Source: Bacteroidota bacterium (GTDB taxonomy: Bacteria; Bacteroidota; Bacteroidia; Bacteroidales; Prolixibacteraceae). From it: 55,825 bases of DNA. The stretch is from positions 1-55,825 of the forward strand of contig JAJUGZ010000018.1 in NCBI GenBank assembly GCA_029265715.1, read 5' to 3'. The notes beneath the pieces are model-generated. The model saw nothing but the letters and a program-made list of their open reading frames with translations. It ran no database searches and had not been told where the DNA came from. Below, one piece after another: positions 10,837 to 19,165 of this stretch; position 1 is the stretch's first letter; each line of letters starts with the position of its first letter. The translations under genes were made by a program, and so were the position numbers.

Positions 10837-11880
10837 ATGATGGACTCCAGAGAGCGTTTTTACGCAACGATAAACTATGAAAAAACCGATCGGCCGGCCT
10901 CGTGGCTTGGATTGCCGGTGCCGGCCGCCGAAAAAAACTTGTTTGCTTATTTTGGCGTTTCGTCGGTCGCCGGGCTGAAACAGAAATTAGACGACGACAT
11001 CTGGCCCATCGAGGTGCCGTTTAATTGTCCGCCGGCTAACCACATTGCCTGTGCGTTCGACTTTGCCAAGACAAGACACGCCGATACTCCGGATGAACGA
11101 ACATTGACCGCGCCGGGCTTTTTCGAAGATTACGACGATCCGGCCGACGTGGACAAATTCAACTGGCCCGATCCTGCCAAAATGGTTTTGAAAGATGAGT
11201 CGCTGCGCCTGGCCAAATCCATTCCTTCGGATAAAATCCGGATGGGGGTTATGTGGTCGGCCCATTTTCAGGACGCCTGTTCGGCTTTTGGCATGGAGCA
11301 TGCCCTGATAACCATGCTGATGAACCCCGACATGTTCCGGGCCGTGATCGATCGGATTACCGATTTTTATCTTCAGGCCAATGAACTGTTTTACGAAGCA
11401 ACCAAAGGTTATCTGGATGCCGTTTTGATTGGCAATGATTTTGGCAGCCAGACCGGCCTGATGGTCGATCCGGAAAACCTCCGCGAGTTTGTTTTCCCCG
11501 GGACCAAAAAGATTATCGATCAGGCCAAAAGCTACGGACTGAAAGTCATTCATCATTCGTGCGGTTCAATCTTTCCGGTTATTGGCGATCTGGCCAGGCT
11601 GGGGGCCGATGTGGTCCACCCGATCCAGGCGCTGGCTGCCGAAATGGACCCGCAGAAACTCAAAGACAACTTTGCCAACAAGGTAGCTTTCTGCGGGGGC
11701 ATCGATGCACAGTACCTGCTGGTCAACAAAAAGCCCGAAGATGTGCAGGCCAAGGTTCGCCACCTGATGGATATTTTCCCGACCGGATTGATTCTGTCGC
11801 CAAGTCATGAGGCTATTTTGCCTGATATTCCACCGGCCAATATCGAAGCGATTTTTGACACGATAAAACGAAAAATATAG
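10837..11880 (+). CDS. uroporphyrinogen decarboxylase (UroD)-family protein
   Basis: A 347-residue protein with the UroD/MtaA/CmuA fold. It is cytoplasmic: there is no signal peptide. Near the C-terminal half it has HHSCGSIFPVIGDL followed by AFCGGIDAQ, which gives the His-x-Cys and later Cys pattern used by the corrinoid methyltransferase branch of this fold to bind zinc. That argues against a haem-pathway decarboxylase, as does its position between two carbohydrate-active enzyme genes. Related UroD-like genes occur in Bacteroidota glycan loci without a proven role. A methyl-transfer role on O-methylated sugars is one guess, but no corrinoid protein is encoded nearby. The fold is well supported; the function is unknown. 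Confidence 0.85.
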   Translation: MMDSRERFYATINYEKTDRPASWLGLPVPAAEKNLFAYFGVSSVAGLKQKLDDDIWPIEVPFNCPPANHIACAFDFAKTRHADTPDERTLTAPGFFEDYDDPADVDKFNWPDPAKMVLKDESLRLAKSIPSDKIRMGVMWSAHFQDACSAFGMEHALITMLMNPDMFRAVIDRITDFYLQANELFYEATKGYLDAVLIGNDFGSQTGLMVDPENLREFVFPGTKKIIDQAKSYGLKVIHHSCGSIFPVIGDLARLGADVVHPIQALAAEMDPQKLKDNFANKVAFCGGIDAQYLLVNKKPEDVQAKVRHLMDIFPTGLILSPSHEAILPDIPPANIEAIFDTIKRKI

Positions 11881-11883
11881 CTC

Positions 11884-11921
11884 CCTTCCCGTTCCCTGGC
11901 AACTGCCGGGGAACGGGAAGG
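11884..11921. repeat. strong hairpin after the UroD-like gene
   Basis: CCTTCCCGTTCCC at 11884-11896 and GGGAACGGGAAGG at 11909-11921 form a perfect 13-bp stem. The 12-base loop can itself pair GGC with GCC. It begins 4 bases after the stop codon. No T run follows, so it may protect or process the messenger, or be an inserted repeat, rather than terminate. Confidence 0.75.
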
Positions 11922-11962
11922 AGGCAGTGTGTGAGAATATACGTTTAAACCAGAAAACCAAA

Positions 11963-11993
11963 TTTCCCCTTCGTTGGAGGGGGTGGGGGAGGC
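11963..11993. repeat. REP-like G/C-rich repeat before the DUF5703 gene
   Basis: The stretch runs TTTCCCCTTCGTTGGAGG and continues as a G run ending in GAGGC, five bases before the ATG at 11998. It shares the TTGGAGGGG core and overall layout with 7274-7302 at the start of the GH106 gene. Its G-rich end sits where a ribosome-binding site would be expected. Confidence 0.5.
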
Positions 11994-11997
11994 TATT

Positions 11998-14316
11998 ATG
12001 AAACATAGTTTGTTATTTTTCCTGATTGCCTTTGTTGCGATGGCATTTGGTCAGTCGGCGCCAATCGATCAGTATAATGTTGTATGGGATTCACCGAGCC
12101 AAAACTCGTCGGAGTCGATGCCCTGTGGTGGCGGTGATATTGGCCTGAATGTGTGGGTTGAGCAGGGCGATGTGCTTTTTTACATCGCCAAAAGCGGATT
12201 TTTCGACGAGAACAATAGTTTGCTGAAAGCCGGACGCATTCGCCTGAAACTAAACCCAAACCCGTTTGATGGAGGGACTTTTCGTCAGGAATTGCTGTTG
12301 AAAGACGGTTTTGTACAAATCTCCGGGAAAAAGGACGGGCTGGATGTCCGGTTGCAAATCTGGGCCGATGTGTTTCGTCCGGTTGTTCACGTGGATGTTT
12401 CGGCCAACCGGAACGTGGAGCTAACGGCCGGCTACGAAAGCTGGCGGTACGAAGACCGGGAGGTCCGCAAAATGGAAGGTTTTGCCAATTCGTATAAATG
12501 GGCGGTCCCCGATGGATTGAAAACCCGTAAAGACGAGATTGGCTTTGAGGGTGGAGGCGTTCTGTTTGTTCACCGGAACCAGGAGCCGACGGTTTTTGAC
12601 CTCACCGTGAAGCAACAGGGAATGGAGGCGGTGAAGGATCAGCTTTTTAATCCGTTGCGAAACCTGACGTTCGGCGGGAAAATGTGGGGCGACAACCTGA
12701 TGCCAGCCGGCAACTACGAAGGAAAATACCTCGATACCGGGTATAAGGGCTGGCTGCTGAAAAGTAAATCGGCAGCACAAAAGCATGCGGTTGAGATTGT
12801 TTTGTCCGGGCAACAAACAGAGACCCTTGCGGCATGGAAAAACCACCTGCAAAATACGATTGCCGACTGCCGGAAAAACAGAAGAACTGCTCGCGTGAAA
12901 ACGCAGGAATGGTGGCATCAGTTCTGGGACCGCAGTTTTGTGGCGATCGGGAACAACCCCGACTCTGCAGACTGGAAAGTGGGCCGTAATTACCAGCTTT
13001 TCCGGTACATGCTGGCCTGTAACGCGTATGGCAAATATCCAACGAAATTTAACGGGGGGCTGTTTACGGTCGATCCGGTGTTTACCAGCAAAGACCGCAA
13101 TTTTACGCCCGATTTCCGGAACTGGGGCGGCGGAACGTTTACGGCCCAAAACCAGAGGCTGGTGTATTTCCCGATGCTGAAATCGGGCGACTTTGATTTG
13201 ATGAACCCGCAGTTCGATTTTTATTTGCGGATTCTGAAAAATGCCGAATTGCGGTCGGAAGTTTACTGGGGCCACGGCGGGGCCTGTTTCACCGAGCAGA
13301 TGGAAAATTTTGGCTTGCCCAACTACGCCGAATATGGCACCGAACGTCCGGCCGGTTACAATCCGGGCGTTGAATACAATGCCTGGCTCGAATACGAATG
13401 GGATACCGTTTTGGAGTTTTGCCTGATGATGCTCGAAACCGAACGGTATACCGGGAATGACCTGTCGGGCTACCTCCCTTTTATTGAAAGTTGCCTGACA
13501 TTTTTCGACGAACACTACCAGTATCTGGCAGCACAACGGGGCAGTAAAAAACTCGATGGGAACGGACAGTTGGTTTTGTATCCCGGCTCGGCCTGCGAAA
13601 CCTATAAAATGGCCACGAATCCGACCCCGGCCATTGCCGCGTTGACGACCATTCTGACCCGGTTAGTTGAACTTCCGGAGAATTATTTGTCTGGAGGGCA
13701 GAAGGCAAAATGGCAGGACATGCTGAGACGTGTTCCACCCATAGCGACGCGGGTTTGCGATGGTTTTACCACCATCTCTCCGGCCAAATCGTGGGAGCGT
13801 GTCAACAATGTGGAGGTGCCACAACTGTACCCGGTTTTCCCGTGGGGGTTGTATGGTTTCGGGAAACCCAACCTGGAGTTGGCGCTCAATACCTGGTACC
13901 ATGATCCGGATGCCCTGAAAAACCGGAGTTCGGTGGGCTGGAAACAGGACAATATTTTCGCCGCCCGCCTGGGATTGACGAATGAAGCTGTCAGGCTGAA
14001 TTTTGAAAAAATGGCTGATTCGGGGCGTCGCTTCCCTGCGTTCTGGGGCCCCGGCTTCGACTGGGTCCCCGATCACAACTGGGGTGGCTCCGGAATGATC
14101 GGCATTCAGGAAATGTTATTGCAAGTGGATGGCGACAAAATTCACCTGTTCCCGGCCTGGCCCAAAGAGCGTGATGTGCATTTCAGGTTACATGCCCCCG
14201 CGAACACGATCGTTGAAGCTAAATTGAAAAATGGGAAAATTGAATTCATCAATGTCTCGCCGGAAGAACGGAGAAAAGATATCGTGAGTGTCTTTCAGGA
14301 AAACATAAAGAAATAG
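11998..14316 (+). CDS. secreted DUF5703 / GH95-like helical-barrel protein
   Basis: A 772-residue exported protein with signal peptide MKHSLLFFLIAFVAMAFG. Residues 22-300 match the DUF5703 beta-sandwich (YNVVWDSPSQNSSESMPCG, GDIGLNVWV), and the rest resembles the alpha/alpha-barrel of GH95-like enzymes, with acidic motifs such as CFTEQMENF and EYNAWLEYEWDTVLE. The layout (N-terminal sandwich, helical barrel, small C-terminal sandwich) suggests a glycosidase whose reaction is not established. The ATG at 11998 is preferred over the in-frame ATG at 11974, since it opens the signal peptide directly. It lies between UroD-like and GH78 genes and very likely acts on the same glycan. Confidence 0.8.
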   Translation: MKHSLLFFLIAFVAMAFGQSAPIDQYNVVWDSPSQNSSESMPCGGGDIGLNVWVEQGDVLFYIAKSGFFDENNSLLKAGRIRLKLNPNPFDGGTFRQELLLKDGFVQISGKKDGLDVRLQIWADVFRPVVHVDVSANRNVELTAGYESWRYEDREVRKMEGFANSYKWAVPDGLKTRKDEIGFEGGGVLFVHRNQEPTVFDLTVKQQGMEAVKDQLFNPLRNLTFGGKMWGDNLMPAGNYEGKYLDTGYKGWLLKSKSAAQKHAVEIVLSGQQTETLAAWKNHLQNTIADCRKNRRTARVKTQEWWHQFWDRSFVAIGNNPDSADWKVGRNYQLFRYMLACNAYGKYPTKFNGGLFTVDPVFTSKDRNFTPDFRNWGGGTFTAQNQRLVYFPMLKSGDFDLMNPQFDFYLRILKNAELRSEVYWGHGGACFTEQMENFGLPNYAEYGTERPAGYNPGVEYNAWLEYEWDTVLEFCLMMLETERYTGNDLSGYLPFIESCLTFFDEHYQYLAAQRGSKKLDGNGQLVLYPGSACETYKMATNPTPAIAALTTILTRLVELPENYLSGGQKAKWQDMLRRVPPIATRVCDGFTTISPAKSWERVNNVEVPQLYPVFPWGLYGFGKPNLELALNTWYHDPDALKNRSSVGWKQDNIFAARLGLTNEAVRLNFEKMADSGRRFPAFWGPGFDWVPDHNWGGSGMIGIQEMLLQVDGDKIHLFPAWPKERDVHFRLHAPANTIVEAKLKNGKIEFINVSPEERRKDIVSVFQENIKK

Positions 14317-14356
14317 AAAATCACATGATCCGATAAAAACCTAAAATCACGATAGA

Positions 14357-17176
14357 ATGATCCAAAAAAAATTTTTTTACCTGCTTTGTGGGGCGCTGAT
14401 GTGTATTTCGTTCGCATGTGCGCAAAAAGCAAATAAACTTGTTGTGAATGCCACGTTTTGCGAAAATAAGGCTGAAGCAATGGGTGCCGATCCCGAAAAC
14501 TTCCGGTTTAGCTGGAATATGATTTCTCCGGACCGGGGCGTTGAACAGACGGCCTACCGGATTTTGTTGTCAGAAAACGAGAGCGATCTTGCCCGCGAAA
14601 AAGCGGACTGGGATTCAGGAAAAACAGAAAGCAGCCAAAGTATTTGGGTGAATTATTCGGGACCGAAACTTGCCCCCGGGACTACCTATTATTGGTCGGT
14701 TAAAGTGTGGGACAACAAGGGGAACGAGTCGGAATGGAGCAAACCGGCCCGCCTTACAACCGGGCTTTTCTCAGCCGGCGACTGGAGCCATGCCAAATGG
14801 ATCGCCCTGGATGAACTGGACTCAGCCCAACGGATTGTCCCCGGAATTCACGTGCCAATGTTTAATCCGCAGTGGAAAGATGTTAAAACCGGGGAGCACG
14901 CCTTGCCAATTTTCCGTAAAGAGTTCTCAGTAAAAAAGGGGCTGAAAGAAGCCCTTGTGTTTGTGACCGGGCTTGGGCAATACGAACTCCGGCTGAACGG
15001 CGAAAAAGTAGGCAACCATTTTATGGCTCCGGGTTGGACTAATTATGATCAATCCTGTTTCTATAACATTTACGATATGACTGCCCGGTTGAAATCCGGC
15101 GAAAATGCGTTAGGGATGATGCTGGGGAACGGCTTTTATAACATCCCGAACACCCGGTACCGCAAACTTATTGCGGCTTACGGGAACCCCAAAATGATCC
15201 TGAAGCTCCGGTTAAAATATGAAGACGGCTCCGAAGAAACCGTGGTTAGCGACGAAAGCTGGAAGGTGTCTGAAAGCCCGGTTACCTATTCAAGTATCTA
15301 TGCTGGCGAAACCTACGATGCAACGCGCGAACAGGCCGGGTGGGATACCCCCGGATTTGATGATTCGGGCTGGAAACCTGCGCTGGTGGTTTCGGCCCCC
15401 AACCAAAAACTGCTGGCCGAACAGGATTATCCCGTGGCCGTTTGCGACACAATCGGGTTAAAATCGGTTCAGGCAATACCAACTGTCGCAAACTCTTACC
15501 TGTACGATTTTGGACAGAATGCTTCGGGGATCGTTGAATTGGAAGTGAAAGGGAGTAAAGGGGATACGGTAAAACTATATCCGGCTGAATTAATCAAGCC
15601 AAGCCTAGAGGCTGAGCAGGCTGCTACCGGGAGCCCGTACTATTTTACGTATATCCTGAAAGGCGAGGGCGTTGAAAAATGGACGCCCCGCTTTACATTT
15701 ACGGGCTTCCGCTATGTCCAGGTGGTTGGGGCCGTTCCCGATACGCTGAAAACGCCAGGGCACTTGCCCCGGATTGTAGGCATGAAGTTTTTGCATACCC
15801 GGAATTCAGCGCCACAGGTTGGTCATTTCACCACCTCGTCCGATCTCTTTAATCGGATCAACCAGTTGATTAAATGGGCAATAAAGAGTAACCTGCACAG
15901 CGTGGCCACCGACTGTCCGCACCGCGAAAAATTAGGCTGGCTCGAACAAACCTATCTGATGGGCGGGGGTATCCAATTTAATTACGACATCTATCATCTG
16001 TATTGCAAAATGCTGGATGATATGGCCGAAGCGCAAACCCCGGAAGGGCTGGTCCCCGACATTGTCCCGGAATACACCCAGTTTACCGAGGGCTTTCGCG
16101 ATTCGCCGGAATGGGGCAGCGCTGCAATCATTGTTCCCTGGATGATTTACCAGTATTATGGCGATATACGCCCCATGGAAAAAGCCTGGCCGATGATGGT
16201 CCGTTATCTCGGGTACCTCGAAAGCAAGTCGAAAAACCACATTTTGTCGCATGGATTGGGCGATTGGTACGACCTGGGGCCGCAGTTGCCGGGTGTTGCC
16301 CAGTTAACGCCGATCCCGGTCACGGCAACGGCCATTTATTATTACGACGCATACCTGATGGGCCGAATGGCAGAACTGCTCGGGAAAACTGATGACGTGA
16401 AAAAATATACCGACCGGGCCAGCGAGATACAAACGGCATTTAATAAGGAATTTTTGGACCCGGGGACACACGTTTATTCAACCGGAAGCCAGACGGCTAT
16501 TTCCATGCCGCTGGTGTTGGGCATTGTTCCCGATAGTTTGAAGAGCAAAGTGTTCCAAACCTTGGTTGCATCAATCGAAAAGTCGGGTAAAGCTTTGACT
16601 GCCGGCGATATTGGCTTCCATTTTCTGGTGAAAGCGTTGCAGGAGGGTGGTGCCGGCGACCTGCTGTTCGAAATGAACGCCCGCGACGATGTGCCCGGAT
16701 ATGGCTATCAATTGAAGAAAGGGGCAACCGCGCTGACCGAATCCTGGGCAGCCCTCGAACGCGTATCGAATAACCACCTGATGCTGGGCCATTTGATGGA
16801 ATGGTTCTATACCGGCTTAGGTGGAATTGGGCAGACTGCCCGGTCGGTAGCATACAAGGAGGCGGTCATTGCGCCTCAGATGGTGAACGGGATCGATTCA
16901 TCTTCGGTTGATTTTATGACGCCTTACGGGAAAATCAGTTCCAACTGGGCGAAGTCTCCCGAAGGAATCGCTGTGGAGGTTGAAGTTCCGGTGAACGCAA
17001 GCGCACAGATTGTATTGCCAACCGCTAAAAGCGAGAATGTAACCGAAAGTGGGGTTGCCATAGCTGATTTAAGCGACGTTAAGCAAGTAAATTTGGACCA
17101 TGGCAACGTGACGCTGAAAGTTGGTTCAGGGCATTATACGTTTTTGGTGAAACAGGGACCTGCCGCAAAGCAATAA
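14357..17176 (+). CDS. GH78 alpha-L-rhamnosidase
   Basis: A 939-residue glycoside hydrolase family 78 protein. The exported N-terminus (hydrophobic to about residue 22, with FACAQK) could be cleaved by signal peptidase I or be lipidated. Fibronectin-like and rhamnosidase N-terminal domains precede the alpha/alpha-barrel. The hallmark TDCPHREKLGW holds Asp519 and Glu524, which correspond by spacing to the Asp567/Glu572 pair of the Bacillus RhaB enzyme. Glu795 in ALTESW is the likely general base. It cleaves alpha-L-rhamnosyl ends in an inverting reaction. Together with the GH106 enzyme it gives the locus two rhamnosidases of unlike fold. A terminator follows, so it is the last gene of this block. 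Confidence 0.94.
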   Translation: MIQKKFFYLLCGALMCISFACAQKANKLVVNATFCENKAEAMGADPENFRFSWNMISPDRGVEQTAYRILLSENESDLAREKADWDSGKTESSQSIWVNYSGPKLAPGTTYYWSVKVWDNKGNESEWSKPARLTTGLFSAGDWSHAKWIALDELDSAQRIVPGIHVPMFNPQWKDVKTGEHALPIFRKEFSVKKGLKEALVFVTGLGQYELRLNGEKVGNHFMAPGWTNYDQSCFYNIYDMTARLKSGENALGMMLGNGFYNIPNTRYRKLIAAYGNPKMILKLRLKYEDGSEETVVSDESWKVSESPVTYSSIYAGETYDATREQAGWDTPGFDDSGWKPALVVSAPNQKLLAEQDYPVAVCDTIGLKSVQAIPTVANSYLYDFGQNASGIVELEVKGSKGDTVKLYPAELIKPSLEAEQAATGSPYYFTYILKGEGVEKWTPRFTFTGFRYVQVVGAVPDTLKTPGHLPRIVGMKFLHTRNSAPQVGHFTTSSDLFNRINQLIKWAIKSNLHSVATDCPHREKLGWLEQTYLMGGGIQFNYDIYHLYCKMLDDMAEAQTPEGLVPDIVPEYTQFTEGFRDSPEWGSAAIIVPWMIYQYYGDIRPMEKAWPMMVRYLGYLESKSKNHILSHGLGDWYDLGPQLPGVAQLTPIPVTATAIYYYDAYLMGRMAELLGKTDDVKKYTDRASEIQTAFNKEFLDPGTHVYSTGSQTAISMPLVLGIVPDSLKSKVFQTLVASIEKSGKALTAGDIGFHFLVKALQEGGAGDLLFEMNARDDVPGYGYQLKKGATALTESWAALERVSNNHLMLGHLMEWFYTGLGGIGQTARSVAYKEAVIAPQMVNGIDSSSVDFMTPYGKISSNWAKSPEGIAVEVEVPVNASAQIVLPTAKSENVTESGVAIADLSDVKQVNLDHGNVTLKVGSGHYTFLVKQGPAAKQ

Positions 17177-17271
17177 GTTGGTTATATGTCAGATTTATTT
17201 AGGTGGCTTTCTGATGGCATTTCAGATGAATGCATTAGTTTGATTTCAATTACGTTGTAAAAAAAGAGAGG

Positions 17272-17319
17272 CAGCCGGATTGCGTCGTTGGGATGCACTT
17301 TCGGCTGTTTTGTTGTTTT
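17272..17319 (+). terminator. intrinsic terminator after the GH78 gene
   Basis: CAGCCG at 17272-17277 pairs with CGGCTG at 17302-17307 and is followed by TTTTGTTGTTTT. It separates the enzyme block from the sigma/FecR/SusCD block. Confidence 0.65.
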
Positions 17320-17330
17320 CGATAAAAGTG

Positions 17331-17359
17331 TTCGTTATACAATTATCTTTTTAAATTTG
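17331..17359 (+). promoter_or_regulatory. candidate Bacteroidota housekeeping promoter of the sigma gene
   Basis: TAAATTTG at 17352-17359 is an exact TAnnTTTG match (-7 element), and TTCG at 17331-17334 sits 17 bases upstream where a TTTG-like -33 element is expected. The sigma ATG lies 25 bases further on, and the gene starts after a terminator, so a new promoter is needed here. Confidence 0.45.
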
Positions 17360-17384
17360 CTTCTCATAATTGCGAGTTTTGGAT

Positions 17385-17966
17385 ATGGGCAAACCTGAAA
17401 ATTTGGAAAAACTTTTAGCCGGGTTGGCTAGAGATGACAAGCAAGCTTTCGATGAGCTCTATCGCCTTTATTATCCAAAATTGTTTTATTATTCCAAATC
17501 GTTTCTAAAATTTAATGATGGGATCGATGACATTCTTCAGGATGTGTTTGTAAAACTTTGGATGAATCGCAAGAACATCAGGCAGGCTGAGACTTTTAAT
17601 GCTTTTTTATTTACAATCACCAAGAATACACTGCTCAACGAAATTCGGTCAAGGCTTAAATCCGAGGAATTTCAGAATAAACTTTTTTATCAGTCGGTGG
17701 CCGAAGAATTTATTACTCAAAGCACAATTGAGTACGCCGATATAAAAAAACATATCGACGAGTTAATCCAGCAACTGCCTGAAAAACGACGAAAGGTGTA
17801 TCAGCTTAGTCGTGACAAAGGCTTATCGAATGCCGAAATTGCCGGCGAATTAGGCATTTCCGTAAAAACAGTAGAAGACCACATGACCCATGCCCTGAGG
17901 TTCTTGAAAGACAAGTTTAAAGGACTTGGATTTACCTTCGGGCTTTTTTATACTTTATTTTTCTAA
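17385..17966 (+). CDS. ECF-type RNA polymerase sigma factor
   Basis: A 193-residue ECF sigma factor with sigma-2 at about residues 10-80 (FDELYRLYYPKLFYYSKSF, DDILQDVFVKLW) and a sigma-4 helix-turn-helix at about 125-175 (LPEKRRKVYQLSR, NAEIAGELGISVKTVEDHM). The ATG at 17385 is taken instead of the in-frame TTG at 17370. The FecR anti-sigma gene follows 68 bp downstream and susC/susD after that, which is the standard order of a FecI/FecR-like circuit. When the SusC STN domain reports ligand, FecR should free this sigma factor to transcribe susC/susD and possibly the rhamnosidase block. Confidence 0.95.
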   Translation: MGKPENLEKLLAGLARDDKQAFDELYRLYYPKLFYYSKSFLKFNDGIDDILQDVFVKLWMNRKNIRQAETFNAFLFTITKNTLLNEIRSRLKSEEFQNKLFYQSVAEEFITQSTIEYADIKKHIDELIQQLPEKRRKVYQLSRDKGLSNAEIAGELGISVKTVEDHMTHALRFLKDKFKGLGFTFGLFYTLFF

Positions 17967-18034
17967 AAAAAATTAGCCCCGGGCAGGGGGCAGGTTCTTT
18001 CCTTGTGTATTAACGTATATAATTCATCAAAAAG

Positions 18035-19012
18035 ATGGAAAAAATCTTTAGAAATTATGTGGCGGGAACCTGTTCTCCGGAAGAATATCGTCAGGTGATT
18101 GAATTCATTCAGAAAGCCGAAAACAATCAAGCGATAGGGGAACAAATGAAGAGAGTTTGGACGCGTTTTAGTTACGTGAAAGATGATCTTAACAATTCGG
18201 AGTTACTCGATCGTATCCATCATCAGATTGCGTTGGCAGAAAGCCGGCAAAATCAAAAAAAGTTAAAAACTTATCGCATGGGGCTTCAGGTTGCGGCAGT
18301 ATTGATTGTCGGGCTTATCGTAACCTCTATCTGGAATTTTGGGCGTCAGCAGTCGGCCAGTTGTCCGATTTTCATGCAGGAGATATCTACCCCGCTGGCA
18401 TCGCGTACCAGCTTTTTACTTCCTGATGGTTCAAAAGTGTGGTTGAATGCCGCTTCGGTCATTTCTTTTCCGAGCAGTTTCGATAGCCATTCCAGAACAG
18501 TGAAATTATCCGGGGAAGCTTTTTTCGATGTAAAGAAAGATAAAGTTCCGTTTAAGGTCGAGACATCTGGATTTACCGTGAACGTACTCGGGACGGCTTT
18601 TAATGTTATGGCCTACCAGGGAGAACAAGCCTCGGTAACCCTCGAACGCGGGAGAGTTGAATTGAAACGTGATAAGAGCACGCTGGGAACTCTTTTACCA
18701 GGGCAGCAAGCCAGTTTTTCAAGCGATCAGGACGACGTTAAAATTCAGCAAGTCGATCCGTCTTTGATTTCGGCCTGGAAGGAAAACCGGTTGATTTTTC
18801 AGGAAGAACCATTGGAGATTTTAGCAAAACGTCTGGAACGTTGGTATAACCTGAAAATCACGATTGAAGACAAGACGCTGAATCGTTTAAAGGTGACCGG
18901 TAAAATTGAGTTGGAATCGTTTAGCGAAGTGCTCGACCTGATGGAATTGACATTGCCGATAAATTATCGTTACAATAAAGATGAAAGAACCTTGACTATT
19001 TATAAAAAGTAA
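18035..19012 (+). CDS. FecR-family anti-sigma factor
   Basis: A 325-residue inner-membrane anti-sigma protein. The cytoplasmic N-terminal part (1-80) should hold the sigma factor, and one transmembrane segment lies at about 83-100 (GLQVAAVLIVGLIVTSIW). The periplasmic FecR domain (about 115-215) contains LPDGSKVWLNAASVISFP, GEAFFDVKKDK and LGTAFNVMAYQGE. A DUF4974-type C-terminal domain (about 255-325) is expected to contact the STN domain of SusC. It lies between the sigma gene and susC. The 153-bp gap after it carries a strong hairpin in the susC leader. Confidence 0.95.
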   Translation: MEKIFRNYVAGTCSPEEYRQVIEFIQKAENNQAIGEQMKRVWTRFSYVKDDLNNSELLDRIHHQIALAESRQNQKKLKTYRMGLQVAAVLIVGLIVTSIWNFGRQQSASCPIFMQEISTPLASRTSFLLPDGSKVWLNAASVISFPSSFDSHSRTVKLSGEAFFDVKKDKVPFKVETSGFTVNVLGTAFNVMAYQGEQASVTLERGRVELKRDKSTLGTLLPGQQASFSSDQDDVKIQQVDPSLISAWKENRLIFQEEPLEILAKRLERWYNLKITIEDKTLNRLKVTGKIELESFSEVLDLMELTLPINYRYNKDERTLTIYKK

Positions 19013-19092
19013 AATAATTACTGAAAAATTTTAGTGTGCCTATGGTAAAACAGATTTTTTAATTTTTCCGGACTGAGGCTTCGGAAACAGAA

Positions 19093-19117
19093 GTGGGAAA
19101 GCGGCCAACTTTCCCAC
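19093..19117 (+). promoter_or_regulatory. hairpin in the susC leader
   Basis: GTGGGAAAG at 19093-19101 pairs perfectly with CTTTCCCAC at 19109-19117 around a 7-base loop (CGGCCAA). It lies 48 bases before the susC start codon and has no T run, so it is a leader structure, not a terminator. It could affect messenger stability or translation of susC. Confidence 0.6.
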
Positions 19118-19165
19118 CTGAGAAAAATAATTTACAGAAATTATTAATCAAAACATTTCAAACTT

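Noticed and set aside
12421-13536. Minus-strand open frame of 371 codons
   Set aside because: Antisense to the DUF5703 gene, with no domain or export signal; explained by codon bias of the real gene.
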